Below are positions 17,745 to 27,756 of a stretch of 64,000 bases of DNA, piece after piece. The stretch is from Mycolicibacterium aubagnense (GTDB lineage Bacteria > Actinomycetota > Actinomycetes > Mycobacteriales > Mycobacteriaceae). The position numbers were made by a program, and so were the translations under genes. The notes under the pieces were generated by a model. It was not told the origin of the DNA, did no database searches, and saw only the letters and a list, made by a program, of their open reading frames with translations. Location of the stretch: contig NZ_AP022577.1 in the NCBI RefSeq assembly GCF_010730955.1, forward strand, positions 3,410,001-3,474,000, given 5' to 3'. The stretch's first letter is position 1. Each line of letters starts with the position of its first letter.

Positions 17745-18923
17745 GTGAATGAGGAGGATCTGGCGGCACCGCTGGTACCGCCGGCCACTGCCGCCGCGCT
17801 CTATCGGAAACTGCCGACGGCCACCGCCGACATCATCGACGCGGTCTCGATCGAGCTGCCGATCTTCGCCGACGCACTGCATGGCAAGCTCGCCGGCGTC
17901 GCGGAATCAGCGATCAGCACCATGCTGTCCGGCTTCCTCGGCACCGCCTGCGGAGCCGGCGCCGACCGGCCCCACGTCGACCTCGCTGCGGTGCAGCGGG
18001 CCGCATTCGACCTGGGCCGCTACGAAGCGCACATCGGGCGGTCCATCGAGGCCCTCAACGCGGCGTTCCGGGTGGGAGCGCGCATCGCATGGCGGCACTG
18101 GAGCACCATCGCCCAGGCGCACGACATGAACACGGCCGACATCGTGCGCTTCGCCGAACTGCATTTCGACTATCTCGACGACCTCGCCGACGCGTGCGTC
18201 AGCGGCCACGCCGACGAACTGGCCACTGCCGGGCAGCGTCGTCAACGCCGGCGCGAGAGGCTCGCCGAACAGCTCCTGCTCGGCGCTGTCATCGAAGAGA
18301 TCACCGAAACCGCCCGGCTCGCCCGCTGGCAGCCGCCCGATGCCATGCTCGCGATCGTCCTGCCCCGCGCCGACTCCCACCGGGTCACTCCCCTGCTCGA
18401 CGACCGAACGCTGCGATCCAACGGCGACCTCCGGCCCGGGCCGCAGGCAGCAAGCCTCACCACGTTGTTGACTCCCGTCACCACTGCCGCGCCACGGGCG
18501 GCTCTGCTCGGTCGCCTCGCCGGGGTACACGCGGCAGTCGGCCCGGAGCAACCCTGGCTCGACGTCAGGTACTCGGCCGCCCTCGCCACCCGCGCATGGC
18601 AGTGTTGTACGTCGGACTCATGGCCGATCGACGCCGAGAAGTTGTTGGGGGCGTTGGTGATTCACGCCGATCCACCGACCCGGGAACGGCAGCGGGCAGC
18701 CGCCCTTGCCGCCTTCGACCACCTGCGCGCCGACACCCGGGCCCGGTACGAGGAGACGCTGCGCGCCTGGCTGCTGCACCAGGGCCGCCGCGAGGCGGTG
18801 GCCCGCGATCTTCATCTGCACACCCAGACCGTGCGCTACCGCATGGACCGCATCCGCGAAATCCTCGGCGACGAGCTCAACGACCCCGAGCGCGTCCTCG
18901 ATCTGGTGATCGCCCTCGCCTGA
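17745..18923 (+). CDS. PucR family transcriptional regulator
   Basis: A 392-residue regulator. The N-terminal half is a helical sensor domain (LPIFADALHGKLAG, FDLGRYEAHIGRSIEALNAAFRVGAR). The C-terminal end is the PucR helix-turn-helix, with LRAWLLHQGRREAVARDLHLHTQTVRYRMDRIREILG. Such proteins commonly control nearby catabolic or lipid genes. It is divergent from the acyl-CoA dehydrogenase gene with 277 bp between the starts, so that gene is the natural candidate target; this is inference. The start could also be GTG 17727. Confidence 0.9.
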   Translation: MNEEDLAAPLVPPATAAALYRKLPTATADIIDAVSIELPIFADALHGKLAGVAESAISTMLSGFLGTACGAGADRPHVDLAAVQRAAFDLGRYEAHIGRSIEALNAAFRVGARIAWRHWSTIAQAHDMNTADIVRFAELHFDYLDDLADACVSGHADELATAGQRRQRRRERLAEQLLLGAVIEEITETARLARWQPPDAMLAIVLPRADSHRVTPLLDDRTLRSNGDLRPGPQAASLTTLLTPVTTAAPRAALLGRLAGVHAAVGPEQPWLDVRYSAALATRAWQCCTSDSWPIDAEKLLGALVIHADPPTRERQRAAALAAFDHLRADTRARYEETLRAWLLHQGRREAVARDLHLHTQTVRYRMDRIREILGDELNDPERVLDLVIALA

Positions 18924-18929
18924 GGCCGC

Positions 18930-19415
18930 CTACCGCACCCCGCCCGCAGCGTCAGCGGCGCCATCGCCGTCGGTGTCTGTCAGCTGCACGTCCCACCGCC
19001 CGTCGCCGTCGGTGTCCGCATAGGCGACCGGCCCGGCCAGCACCCGGTCAGCGAGCCCGTCGCCGTCGGTATCGATCAGCCGGTCGTCAGCCACGCCGTC
19101 ACCGTCGAAATCGACGAGCGCTCCCCCGCTCTGCTCGGTGCCGTCCAAGCCGAACCACCGCAGCCCCGAGCCCACCGCCCAGGTACCTGATCCGTCGTCG
19201 GCGAGGGTGCGCCGAGCCCCGCGGTCGTCCACGTCGATGACGGCGTGGTCGGCCCGGCCGTCGCCGTCGAAGTCGGCCAGGGCGTCGTCGAACAATCCGT
19301 CGCCGTCCACATCGAGCCGCACGCCGTCGAGCGTGCCGTCGCCGTCGGCGTCCACCGCCGGCTCCCCCGGCCACCACGACGCCGACCCGTCCCCATCACT
19401 CAGGCAATAGTCCAT
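18930..19415 (-). CDS. DxDGDG-repeat protein, Rv3906c homologue
   Basis: A 161-residue acidic protein made largely of 13-residue repeats of the form D-x-D-G-D-G-x-x-D-x-x-L-x (for example DADGDGTLDGVRL, DVDGDGLFDDALA, DTDGDGRWDVQLT). About eight copies are recognisable, one degenerate (DVDDRG). Such Asp/Gly loops bind calcium in EF-hand-like, dockerin and thrombospondin type 3 proteins. No signal peptide or membrane segment is visible, so a cytoplasmic location is predicted unless the start is wrong. It follows pcnA by 18 bp on the same strand, as Rv3906c follows pcnA in Mtb. Function unknown. Confidence 0.82.
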   Translation of the reverse strand: MDYCLSDGDGSASWWPGEPAVDADGDGTLDGVRLDVDGDGLFDDALADFDGDGRADHAVIDVDDRGARRTLADDGSGTWAVGSGLRWFGLDGTEQSGGALVDFDGDGVADDRLIDTDGDGLADRVLAGPVAYADTDGDGRWDVQLTDTDGDGAADAAGGVR

Positions 19416-19433
19416 ACCTGAACAGACGGTTGG

Positions 19434-20945
19434 TCAGCCCCTGGCGTTCCACCATTTCTGCAATTCGGCGACGGCCTCGTCGTGGGTCAGTGGCCCGCGG
19501 TCCAGCCGGAGCTCCTTGAGGAACCGCCACGCCTCGCCGACCTGCGGGCCCGCCGGGATGCCGAGCAACGTCATGATCTCGTTGCCGTCCAGGTCCGGGC
19601 GCACCCGCGCGAGATCCTCCCGCGCGGCCAGTTCCGTGATGCGCTGCTCGAGACCGTCGTAATTGGCCTGCAGCCGCGCCGCGCGACGCCGGTTGCGGGT
19701 GGTGCAGTCGGCACGCACCAGCTTGTGCAGCCGGCTCAGCAGCGGCCCGGCATCGGTGACGTACCGGCGCACCGCCGAGTCGGTCCACATGCCGGTGCCC
19801 TTGTCATCGGCGTAGCCGTGGAACCGCAGATGCAGATACACCAGCTGCGAGACATCGTCGACCATCTGCTTGGAGTACTTCAGCGCGCGCATGCGTTTGC
19901 GCGTCATCTTGGCGCCCACCACCTCGTGGTGGTGGAAGCTGACACCGCCATCCGGCTCGTGGCGGCGCGTGTCCGGCTTGCCGATGTCGTGCAACAACGC
20001 TGCCCACCGCAGCACCAGATCGGGCCCGCTCTCGGGCTCCTCCAGATCCATGGCCTGCCGCAACACCGTCAACGAATGGTGGTAGACGTCCTTGTGCTGG
20101 TGGTGCTCATCGATGGCCATCCGCATGGCACCGACCTCGGGCAGCACCACGTCACCCAGCCCGGTCTGCACCATGAGGTCCACTCCGGCCACCGGGTCGG
20201 CGCCCAACATCAGCTTGTCCAGCTCTGCGGACACCCGCTCGGCGGTGATCCGGCCCAGCTGCGGCGCCATCTCGATCAGCGCCTCGAGCACGCGCGGCGC
20301 GACCGCGAAACCGAGCTGCGAGACGAACCGGGCGGCCCGCAACATGCGCAGCGGGTCGTCGCCGAACGACACCTGCGGCGCCGACGGGGTGTCGAGCACC
20401 CGGCCCGCCAAGCCCGCCAGTCCGCCCAGCGGATCGTGGAATTCGCCGATGCCGCCGGGCAGGTCCGGATTGATGCGGACCGCCATCGCGTTGACGGTGA
20501 AGTCCCGGCGCGCCAGGTCGTCCTCGAGCCGATCCCCGAACACCACCTCAGGGTTCCGGGACACCTGGTCATAGGTGTCGGCCCGGAAGGTGGTGATCTC
20601 GATGCGTTGCCCGTACTTGGCGACTCCGATGGTGCCGAACTCGATCCCGGTGTCCCACAACGCTTCTCCCCAGCCGCGCAGCAGCTTCTGCGACTGCGCC
20701 GGACGGGCGTCGGTGGTGAAATCCAGGTCGTTCAGCGGGCGGCCCAGCAGCGCGTCGCGCACACTGCCGCCCACCAGATACAGCTCATGACCCGCCGCGG
20801 CGAACACCCGGCCCAGGTCTACGAGCAAATCCGCATGCTTGTTCAGCGCGACCGCGGCAGCGGTCAGCAATGCTGTCGGGTCGGCGCCCGCACCACTGCG
20901 CGGGCTCCGCTCCGACCCAGCGTCGGCACTTGCATCGTTCGGCAC
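19434..20945 (-). CDS. pcnA: CCA-adding tRNA nucleotidyltransferase
   Basis: Adds or repairs the 3' CCA of tRNA. The 503-residue product has the class II nucleotidyltransferase head (YLVGGSVRDALLGRPLNDLDFTTDA, with GGSVRD and the metal-binding DLD), the RRDFTVNAMA-like ARRDFTVNAMAV motif, the neck/body domain and a C-terminal HD domain (HDIGKPDTRRH). GTG 20945 is chosen because a TAGGCT hexamer ends 8 nt before it; the frame stays open upstream but that stretch overlaps the divergent mutT4 gene. Divergent mutT4 and the downstream Rv3906c homologue match the Mtb order. Confidence 0.95.
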   Translation of the reverse strand: MPNDASADAGSERSPRSGAGADPTALLTAAAVALNKHADLLVDLGRVFAAAGHELYLVGGSVRDALLGRPLNDLDFTTDARPAQSQKLLRGWGEALWDTGIEFGTIGVAKYGQRIEITTFRADTYDQVSRNPEVVFGDRLEDDLARRDFTVNAMAVRINPDLPGGIGEFHDPLGGLAGLAGRVLDTPSAPQVSFGDDPLRMLRAARFVSQLGFAVAPRVLEALIEMAPQLGRITAERVSAELDKLMLGADPVAGVDLMVQTGLGDVVLPEVGAMRMAIDEHHQHKDVYHHSLTVLRQAMDLEEPESGPDLVLRWAALLHDIGKPDTRRHEPDGGVSFHHHEVVGAKMTRKRMRALKYSKQMVDDVSQLVYLHLRFHGYADDKGTGMWTDSAVRRYVTDAGPLLSRLHKLVRADCTTRNRRRAARLQANYDGLEQRITELAAREDLARVRPDLDGNEIMTLLGIPAGPQVGEAWRFLKELRLDRGPLTHDEAVAELQKWWNARG

Positions 20946-20953
20946 GTCCGATG

Positions 20954-20959
20954 AGCCTA
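20954..20959 (-). promoter_or_regulatory. Putative leaderless -10 for pcnA
   Basis: TAGGCT on the minus strand, 8 nt before GTG 20945. It decides the start among many upstream codons. Confidence 0.5.
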
Positions 20960-21055
20960 ATGTGCCCACCCCACCGGCCGGTACCGACCATCGCGGCACG
21001 GTCACAACTGGGCCACTGACCGGCCAGTGGGCACAGACCGCCCAAGCTGAGCAGC

Positions 21056-21061
21056 TACTAT
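21056..21061 (+). promoter_or_regulatory. Putative leaderless -10 for the mutT4 operon
   Basis: TACTAT followed by 7 nt and GTG 21069. It is back to back with the pcnA promoter. Confidence 0.55.
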
Positions 21062-21068
21062 CGCTTGG

Positions 21069-21866
21069 GTGTCGGAAGGCGAGCGTGCCAAACCACGACG
21101 GCGCCGCGGGCGACGTCGCGGTCGACGCTCGGCCGGTCCGCCCAGTGACAGCGCCCAGCACGCCGACTCAGATTCGGCAGCTGCCAGCCGTAACAACGGG
21201 ACCGCCCAGCCTGTTCCCACCGCGACTGCCTCCACACCGTCGGCTCCTGCGCCGCGCAAGTCGAACAACGACCGCCTGCGCACCGTGCACGAGACCTCAG
21301 CCGGCGGACTGGTGATCGACGGGCTCGACGGCCCCAAGGACACCCAGAAGGCCGCACTCATCGGCCGCATCGACCGCCGCGGCCGGATGCTGTGGTCACT
21401 GCCCAAGGGACACATCGAACTCGGCGAGACGGCCGAACAGACCGCCATCCGTGAGGTCGCCGAGGAGACCGGACTGCAGGGCAGCGTGCTGGCCGCGCTC
21501 GGCAGCATCGACTACTGGTTCGTGACCGAAGGCCGGCGCGTCCACAAGACAGTGCACCATTACCTGATGCGATTCCAGGGCGGCGAACTCTCCGACGACG
21601 ACGTCGAGGTCACCGAAGTGGCATGGGTGCCGCTGCGGGAACTGCCGTCCCGCCTGGCCTACGCCGACGAGCGCAAGCTTGCCGAGGTGGCCGGCGAACT
21701 GATCGACAAACTGCACACCGATGGACCGGGCGCCCTGCCGCCGCTGCCGCGCACCGCGCCGCGCCGCCGCCCACAGACCCATTCCCGCACGCGGAACCAT
21801 CGCAACGACGACTCCGCCCATACCCAACCCGGCCGCCGCGCGAACGGCTGCGGACCCGGGTCGTGA
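21069..21866 (+). CDS. mutT4: NUDIX hydrolase, MutT4 (Rv3908) homologue
   Basis: A 265-residue nucleotide pyrophosphohydrolase. The Nudix box is [23 protein letters not shown] (about residues 118-140), matching GX5EX7REUXEEXGU. A basic, low-complexity N-terminal extension ([13 protein letters not shown]) and a Pro/Arg-rich C-terminal tail flank the domain. The substrate is uncertain; MutT4 is grouped with nucleotide-pool sanitising enzymes. Its stop overlaps the next start (GTGA), linking it to the DUF6049 gene and MurJ fusion in one operon, as in Mtb Rv3908-Rv3910. Confidence 0.93.
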   Translation: MSEGERAKPRRRRGRRRGRRSAGPPSDSAQHADSDSAAASRNNGTAQPVPTATASTPSAPAPRKSNNDRLRTVHETSAGGLVIDGLDGPKDTQKAALIGRIDRRGRMLWSLPKGHIELGETAEQTAIREVAEETGLQGSVLAALGSIDYWFVTEGRRVHKTVHHYLMRFQGGELSDDDVEVTEVAWVPLRELPSRLAYADERKLAEVAGELIDKLHTDGPGALPPLPRTAPRRRPQTHSRTRNHRNDDSAHTQPGRRANGCGPGS

Positions 21867-24286
21867 ACGTCAGGCGAGAGCTGTTGGGGCCAGCCTCGAC
21901 AGCTCTCCTGCGCGTCCTGGCGGGCACCGCCCTCCTGCTGTTGCTCACCGCTCCCATCACGCCGCAGTCATCCGCCGGGGAGCCGGGCGGGACGACGTTC
22001 CTACAGCTGCGCATCGACCACGTCACGCCGGACGTCGTCACCACCACCAGCGAGCCGGTGGTGACGGTCACCGGAACCGTCACCAATGTCGGTGACCGCC
22101 CGGTGCACGACGTCATGGTGCGCCTCGAGCACTCGCCCGCGGTGACGTCCTCGTCAGGGCTGCGGACGACGCTCGCGGCCGAACCGACGGACTACTCCGC
22201 GGTCGGCGACTTCACCACCGTCTCGCAGGATCTGGCGCGCGGGCAGAGCGTGCCCTTCCGGCTGGCCTATCCGGTGCGCTCGGCCGACCATCCCGCGCTG
22301 GACATCGACAAACCCGGTGTGTATCCACTGCTGGTCAACGTCAACGGCACCCCGGACTACGGCTCGGCGGCCCGGCTCGACGACGCCCGCTTCCTGCTGC
22401 CCGTGCTGGGCGTGCCCGCCACCCCGGCCGCTCCCGGGGGCTCCGGCCAGCAGTCCATCGACGCCGTCGTCCCGCCCGACACCGCGCACCCCGTCGCACT
22501 GACCCTGCTGTGGCCGCTCGCCGACCGTCCGCACCTGGCCGCCGGCGTACCCGGACGCACCGAACCGGCCCGCCTGGCCGACGACGACCTCGCCACTTCC
22601 CTGGCCAACGGCGGCCGCCTGGACACGCTGCTGGCCGCCGCCGACTTCGCGACCAACGACCAGGTGGACCCCGGCGGCCTGATGCGCGGCGCGATGTGTC
22701 TGGCCATCGACCCCGACCTGCTGATCACCGTCAATGCCATGAGCGGCGGCTACGTCGTATCCGACGACCCCGCCGCCGGCCTCAACTCCCCCACCCACCC
22801 GGGCGCCGGACAACAAGCCGCGACCGAGTGGCTGCACCGGTTGCGAGAGCTGGCGCAGCGGGTGTGCGTCACCCCGACGGTGTATGCCCAGGCCGACCTG
22901 CGCGCACTGCAGCGCGTCGGCGACGCCGTCCTGAGCTCCACCGCCACCACCGACGCCGGACCGATCGTCAACCAGCTGCTGGGCATCCAATCCCTGCGCG
23001 GCGCCACGGTCGTCGGCGACGGCCCGCTCACCGGCCCGGCGGTGGGGCTGCTGTCCGCGCAGCCCGAACCGACCGTCGCGATCGCCGCGGCGCCCATCAC
23101 CGCCGACGACTCCGATCATCCCGCCGACACGTCACCCCGGCGATACAGCGACAAGGTCACGATGGCGCCGTTCGACCCGTGCGTCGCCGCGGCCCTCGCC
23201 GGCGCCGGGCGCACCCCGATCTCGCCGGGATACCTCGATACGTCGCTGCACGTGCCGCTCGTCCATGACTCGCCGGTGGCACGCCGCCAGGACGCCCTCG
23301 CCTCCGTGCTGTGGCGTGGCCTGCAACCCGACGCGCAGCCCCGCAACCAGATCCTGATGCCGCCGCTGGCGTGGGACGTCACGCCCGACGATGCCCAGTC
23401 GATCCTGACGTCGGTGGCGACGGCGATGCACTCGGGTCTGGCGGTGGCCCGCCCGATGCCCGCGGTGATCGCCGAGGCCAAGGCGCTCCCGCCGCCCTTG
23501 ACCGCCACGCTGCCGGACAACGCGACCGGGAACCCCAAGGCCCGCTACGGCGACGACGTGACCGGCCAGATCTCGACCACCATGGAGCGGGTCTGGGGCC
23601 TGACCGCCGCGTTGACCGTCAACACTCAGACCGGGCTGACGGGTGACCAGTACACGGCGCCGCTGCGTGAGGACATGCTGCGGGCACTGACCCAATCGGT
23701 GCCGCCGAGCGTCCGCGAAGACCTGGCCCAGCAGCGCATCACCACGACGCAGAACACCATGAACGACCTGTTCCACGCGGTTACCGTGGTGAACCCGGGC
23801 GGCTCGTACACACTGGCCACCGAACGCAGCCCCCTGCCCCTGGCGCTGCGCAACGACCTGCCGCTGCCGATCCGGGTCCGCCTGGTGATCGACGCACCAC
23901 CCGGTATGACGGTCACCGACATGGGCGAGATCGAGCTACCCCCCGGCTACCTGCCGCTGCGGGTGCCGATCGAGGTGCACTTCACCCAACGCGTTGCGGT
24001 GGATGTCGCCCTGCGCACTGTCAACGGCCTGACGCTCGGCGAACCGGTCCGGCTCTCGGTGCACTCCAACGCGTACGGCAAGGTGCTGTTCTTCATCACG
24101 CTGTCCGCCGGCGCGGTGCTGTTCCTGCTGGCCGGCCGGCGGCTCTGGCACCGGTTCCGCGGTCAGCCCGACCGGGCCGACCTGGACCGCCCGCACCACA
24201 CCCGGCCCATCCACGCCGACGACTCCCACCCACCTCGCCCTGATCCCCTCGACACCGCCATCGCCCACGCCCCGGAGGACTCATGA
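21863..24286 (+). CDS. DUF6049 membrane protein, Rv3909 homologue
   Basis: An 807-residue envelope protein. An N-terminal hydrophobic signal/anchor (about residues 10-30) leads to a long extracytoplasmic part with an early immunoglobulin-like section ([24 protein letters not shown]). It ends in one membrane helix near residue 740 ([18 protein letters not shown]) and a short basic cytoplasmic tail. It overlaps both neighbours by 4 bp (GTGA before, ATGA after), so translation is coupled with the MurJ fusion. That coupling suggests a role at the peptidoglycan export site, but the function is not established. GTG 21863 gives a length close to that of Rv3909 (about 800). Confidence 0.9.
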   Translation: MNVRRELLGPASTALLRVLAGTALLLLLTAPITPQSSAGEPGGTTFLQLRIDHVTPDVVTTTSEPVVTVTGTVTNVGDRPVHDVMVRLEHSPAVTSSSGLRTTLAAEPTDYSAVGDFTTVSQDLARGQSVPFRLAYPVRSADHPALDIDKPGVYPLLVNVNGTPDYGSAARLDDARFLLPVLGVPATPAAPGGSGQQSIDAVVPPDTAHPVALTLLWPLADRPHLAAGVPGRTEPARLADDDLATSLANGGRLDTLLAAADFATNDQVDPGGLMRGAMCLAIDPDLLITVNAMSGGYVVSDDPAAGLNSPTHPGAGQQAATEWLHRLRELAQRVCVTPTVYAQADLRALQRVGDAVLSSTATTDAGPIVNQLLGIQSLRGATVVGDGPLTGPAVGLLSAQPEPTVAIAAAPITADDSDHPADTSPRRYSDKVTMAPFDPCVAAALAGAGRTPISPGYLDTSLHVPLVHDSPVARRQDALASVLWRGLQPDAQPRNQILMPPLAWDVTPDDAQSILTSVATAMHSGLAVARPMPAVIAEAKALPPPLTATLPDNATGNPKARYGDDVTGQISTTMERVWGLTAALTVNTQTGLTGDQYTAPLREDMLRALTQSVPPSVREDLAQQRITTTQNTMNDLFHAVTVVNPGGSYTLATERSPLPLALRNDLPLPIRVRLVIDAPPGMTVTDMGEIELPPGYLPLRVPIEVHFTQRVAVDVALRTVNGLTLGEPVRLSVHSNAYGKVLFFITLSAGAVLFLLAGRRLWHRFRGQPDRADLDRPHHTRPIHADDSHPPRPDPLDTAIAHAPEDS

Positions 24287-27200
24287 GCGCCCCGCGCAGT
24301 CCCCGGCCGCAGGTCGCGGCGCCGCTGCCCCGCAGGGCGGAACTGTCCGACGCCGCCGTCGTCTCCCGGTCCTGGGGCATGGCGTTCGCCACGCTGATCA
24401 GCCGGATTACCGGATTCCTGCGGATCGTGCTGCTGGCCGCGATTCTCGGCGCGGCGCTGTCCAGTGCGTTCACAGTGGCCTATCAGCTGCCCAACATGAT
24501 CGCCGCACTGGTGCTCGAAGCGACGTTCACCGCGATCTTCGTGCCGGTGCTGGCCCGCGCCGAACGTGACGACCCCGACCACGGCTCTGGATTCGTGCGC
24601 CGACTGGTCACCCTGGCGACCACACTGCTCCTCGTCACGACGGTGATCTCGGTCGCCTCCGCTCCCCTGCTGGTGGGCTTGATGCTGGGCAACGATCCCG
24701 CAGTCAACCGGCCGCTCGCCACCGCGTTGGCCTACCTGCTCATGCCGCAGGTCTTCTTCTACGGCTTGTCGTCGGTGTTCATGGCAATCCTGAACAACCG
24801 CAACGTGTTTGGGCCGACGGCATGGGCCCCGGTGTGTAACAACGTGGTCGCCATCATCACGTTGCTCCTTTATCTGGCGGTCCCCGGGCAACTTTCGATC
24901 AATCCGGTAGAGATGGGCAATCCCAAGCTGCTGGTGCTGGGTATCGGCATCACGATGGGCACCGTCACCCAGGTCGCGGTGCTGCTTGTGGCGATCCGAA
25001 GGCAGCGGATCAGCCTGCGGCCGCTGTGGGGCATCGACGACCGGCTCAAGAAGTTCGGCACCATGGCCACCGCCATGATGCTGTACGTCCTGATCAGCCA
25101 GGGCGGTCTGATCGTCGGCAACGAAATCGCCAGCCACGCAGCCGCATCCGGGCCGGCCATCTACAGCTACGCCTGGCTCCTGCTGCAGCTGCCGTTCGGC
25201 ATGATCGGAGTGACGGTGCTGACCGTCGTCATGCCGCGGCTGTCCCGCAACGCCGCCGCCAACGACAACCCTGCGGTGCTCGCCGACTTCTCTCTGGCCA
25301 CCCGGCTGACCATGGTGACGCTGATCCCGATCGTCGCCTTCATGACCGTCAGCGGGCCTGCCATGGGCAGCGCCCTGTTCGCCTACGGCAACTTCGGGGC
25401 CACCGACGCGGGCTATCTGGGCATGGCGATCTCGCTGTCGGCGTTCACCCTGATCCCGTATTCCATGGTGCTGCTGGAACTTCGGGTGTTCTACGCCCGC
25501 GAACAGCCGTGGATCCCGATCGTCCTGATCGTCGTGATCACCGTGGTGAAGATCGTCGGCTCGCTGATCGCCCCCCACCTGACCGATGACCGGGAACTCG
25601 TGGCCGGGTACCTCGGCCTGGCCAACGGGCTCGGCTTCCTGGCCGGCGCAACCGTCGGATACATCCTGCTGCGGTCGGCACTGCGGCCGCCGCACGGCCG
25701 GATGGTCGAGCTGCCGGTGATCCGGACCATCCTCGTGACCGTCTGCGCCTCACTCGGCGCCGGCCTGCTCGCCTATCTCGCCGACAAGCTGCTCGGGCTC
25801 GACCGGCTGACCGAGCACGGCGGCGCCGCCGGATCGTTGCTGCGGCTGTTTCTGCTCGGGCTGATCATGCTCCCGGTGATCGCGGCGGTTCTGGTGGCCG
25901 CCAAGGTGCCCGACGCTCTGGCCGCAGTGGCTTTCGTACGGCGCCGGCTCGGCCGCGGCAACCCGGCAGCGCCCCCCGCAGTCCAGGTCAGCTCGGCTGT
26001 ACCGGACTCGGCACGGACCGTGGTCCCGTACCCTGGACACGGCAATTCATCTCCGGTACCACGCCGGACCAGCGCGTCCGCCAACGGCGCGGCGAACCCG
26101 GAAAGTGGTACCACGGGCGGGCTTCGGAAAGGATTTGCGGTGACCGACGCACCCGCGGACCAGGGATCCGCCCACATCCCGGATACGTCAGGCAGCGGCG
26201 ACGATGTCGCGTTGCGGGCGGGCGCCGTCGTGGCCGACGGCCGCTACCGACTGCTGGTCTTTCATGGCGGTCCGCCCGATCTGCAGTTCTGGCACGCCCT
26301 GGACATCCCGCTCGATCGCCAGGTGGCGCTGACGTTCGTCGACCACGACGGTGTGCTGCCCGCGTCCATGGTCCAGGAAATCCTCACCCGGACAAGCAAA
26401 CTGAGCCACATCGAGGGACCCGGGCTGGCCCGGATCCTGGACGTCACCCGGCACGGCCACGGCGGCCTGGTGGTCAGCGAATGGATCCGCGGCGGTTCAC
26501 TGGCCGAGGTGGCCGCGACGGAACCGTCCGCGATGGGCGGCGCCCGCGCCATCCAGTCCCTCGCGTCGACGGCCGAGTCCGCACACCGGTCCGGCGTCGC
26601 GCTGTCGATCGACCACCCTGGCCGGATCCGGGTCAGTATCGAGGGCGACGTGGTGCTCGCCTTCCCCGGCACGCTGCCGTCCGCCACTCCTGAAGACGAC
26701 ATCCGCGGCATCGGCGCCACGCTGTACGCGCTGCTGGTCAACCGGTGGCCCCTGCCCGAATCCGGTGCCCTCAGCGGCATGCTGCCCGCGACGAAGAACA
26801 GCGCCGGCCAGCCTGTCGAACCCCGTGCGGTCGACGGGACCATCCCCTTCCAGATCTCCGCGGCGGCGGCGCGCGCGGTCCAGGAAGGTGGCGGAATCCG
26901 TTCGGCACCAACGCTGTTGAATCTGCTTCAGCAGGCGACCACCGTCGCCGACACCACGGAACTGCTGGAGCCCGTCGACGGCTCGCAGCATCCGGAGACC
27001 GCAGACGCCGCGCAACTGGAAGCTGTGGCGAAGCGACGCAAGGCACTGCTCATCGGGGTGGGTGTCGGCGGCGCAGTCCTCCTGGTGGCGCTGCTGGTGC
27101 TGGCGTCGGTGCTCAGGGGCATCTTCGGAGACGTCGGCGGCGGCCTGGACAAGCAGCAGCTCGGACTCAACAGCCAGCATCCGACCTCGAGTGGCGCCCC

Positions 27201-27660
27201 GACGCCCGGCAATGTGGTGAAACCCGTTGGTGTCACAGTGTTTTCACCCGGCGGTGGCGCAGACTCCCCGGAGACCGCGGGCAAGGCCATCACGGGCGCC
27301 GCAGGCGATGCGTGGTCCACCGACATCTACACCGATCCCACGCCATTCCCCAGTTTCAAGAGCGGCGTCGGCCTCATGCTGAATCTGCCGCAGTCGACCA
27401 CGGTGGCATCGGTCAGCCTGAATCTGACCAGCACGGGCACCGCTATCCAGCTCCGCTCGGCCCAGACGGCAACCCCGGCCTCGCTGGATGCCACGACCGT
27501 GCTGACGCAGCCCGCGACCATGAAACCCGGAACCAACACGATCACGATCAGCAACGCGCAACCGACCTCGCATCTGCTGATCTGGATCTCGACGCTGGGG
27601 ACCGTGGACGGCAAGAGCAAGACCGACATCTCGAACGTCGTCGTGAAAGCAGCCGGGTAA
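24283..27660 (+). CDS. murJ: Lipid II flippase MurJ fused to a pseudokinase (Rv3910 homologue)
   Basis: An 1125-residue membrane protein. Residues 20-555 are the MurJ/MviN flippase with about 14 helices (SLISRITGFLRI-like start TLISRITGFLRI, QLPNMIAALVLEATFTAIFVPV). Residues about 645-880 form a protein-kinase-like fold with no HRD or DFG, that is, a pseudokinase. A further helix (about 918-940) leads to an extracytoplasmic beta-rich domain (about 980-1125). In mycobacteria PknB phosphorylates this pseudokinase, which then recruits the FHA protein FhaA and restrains peptidoglycan synthesis. It is co-translated with the DUF6049 gene. pknB itself lies at 61.2-63.1 kb of this window. Confidence 0.95.
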   Translation: MSAPRSPRPQVAAPLPRRAELSDAAVVSRSWGMAFATLISRITGFLRIVLLAAILGAALSSAFTVAYQLPNMIAALVLEATFTAIFVPVLARAERDDPDHGSGFVRRLVTLATTLLLVTTVISVASAPLLVGLMLGNDPAVNRPLATALAYLLMPQVFFYGLSSVFMAILNNRNVFGPTAWAPVCNNVVAIITLLLYLAVPGQLSINPVEMGNPKLLVLGIGITMGTVTQVAVLLVAIRRQRISLRPLWGIDDRLKKFGTMATAMMLYVLISQGGLIVGNEIASHAAASGPAIYSYAWLLLQLPFGMIGVTVLTVVMPRLSRNAAANDNPAVLADFSLATRLTMVTLIPIVAFMTVSGPAMGSALFAYGNFGATDAGYLGMAISLSAFTLIPYSMVLLELRVFYAREQPWIPIVLIVVITVVKIVGSLIAPHLTDDRELVAGYLGLANGLGFLAGATVGYILLRSALRPPHGRMVELPVIRTILVTVCASLGAGLLAYLADKLLGLDRLTEHGGAAGSLLRLFLLGLIMLPVIAAVLVAAKVPDALAAVAFVRRRLGRGNPAAPPAVQVSSAVPDSARTVVPYPGHGNSSPVPRRTSASANGAANPESGTTGGLRKGFAVTDAPADQGSAHIPDTSGSGDDVALRAGAVVADGRYRLLVFHGGPPDLQFWHALDIPLDRQVALTFVDHDGVLPASMVQEILTRTSKLSHIEGPGLARILDVTRHGHGGLVVSEWIRGGSLAEVAATEPSAMGGARAIQSLASTAESAHRSGVALSIDHPGRIRVSIEGDVVLAFPGTLPSATPEDDIRGIGATLYALLVNRWPLPESGALSGMLPATKNSAGQPVEPRAVDGTIPFQISAAAARAVQEGGGIRSAPTLLNLLQQATTVADTTELLEPVDGSQHPETADAAQLEAVAKRRKALLIGVGVGGAVLLVALLVLASVLRGIFGDVGGGLDKQQLGLNSQHPTSSGAPTPGNVVKPVGVTVFSPGGGADSPETAGKAITGAAGDAWSTDIYTDPTPFPSFKSGVGLMLNLPQSTTVASVSLNLTSTGTAIQLRSAQTATPASLDATTVLTQPATMKPGTNTITISNAQPTSHLLIWISTLGTVDGKSKTDISNVVVKAAG

Positions 27661-27661
27661 G

Positions 27662-27670
27662 TTATCCACA
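27662..27670 (+). promoter_or_regulatory. Perfect DnaA box upstream of sigM
   Basis: TTATCCACA, the consensus DnaA 9-mer, lies right after the MurJ-fusion stop codon and about 95 bp before sigM. The 15-mer around it (27659-27673) is identical to that at 59213-59227. Confidence 0.6.
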
Positions 27671-27732
27671 GGCCTGAAGAGGCCATCTGCGCAGGTCAGG
27701 ATCGCGCCGCTCAATTCGCGTCGGGGCCCTCC

Positions 27733-27754
27733 CCGAACCCGATTTATGGTTCGG
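27733..27754. promoter_or_regulatory. Inverted repeat spanning the sigM -10
   Basis: CCGAACC (27733-27739) and GGTTCGG (27748-27754) are perfect inverted arms around an 8-nt centre. The right arm overlaps the putative -10, TATGGT (27745-27750), which ends 6 nt before GTG 27757. It could be an operator or a transcript hairpin. Confidence 0.45.
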
Positions 27755-27756
27755 AA

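Noticed and set aside
24163..25695. Long minus-strand frame opposite the MurJ fusion
   Set aside because: Rich in His/Gln/Arg with no domain; typical antisense product of a GC-rich membrane-protein gene.
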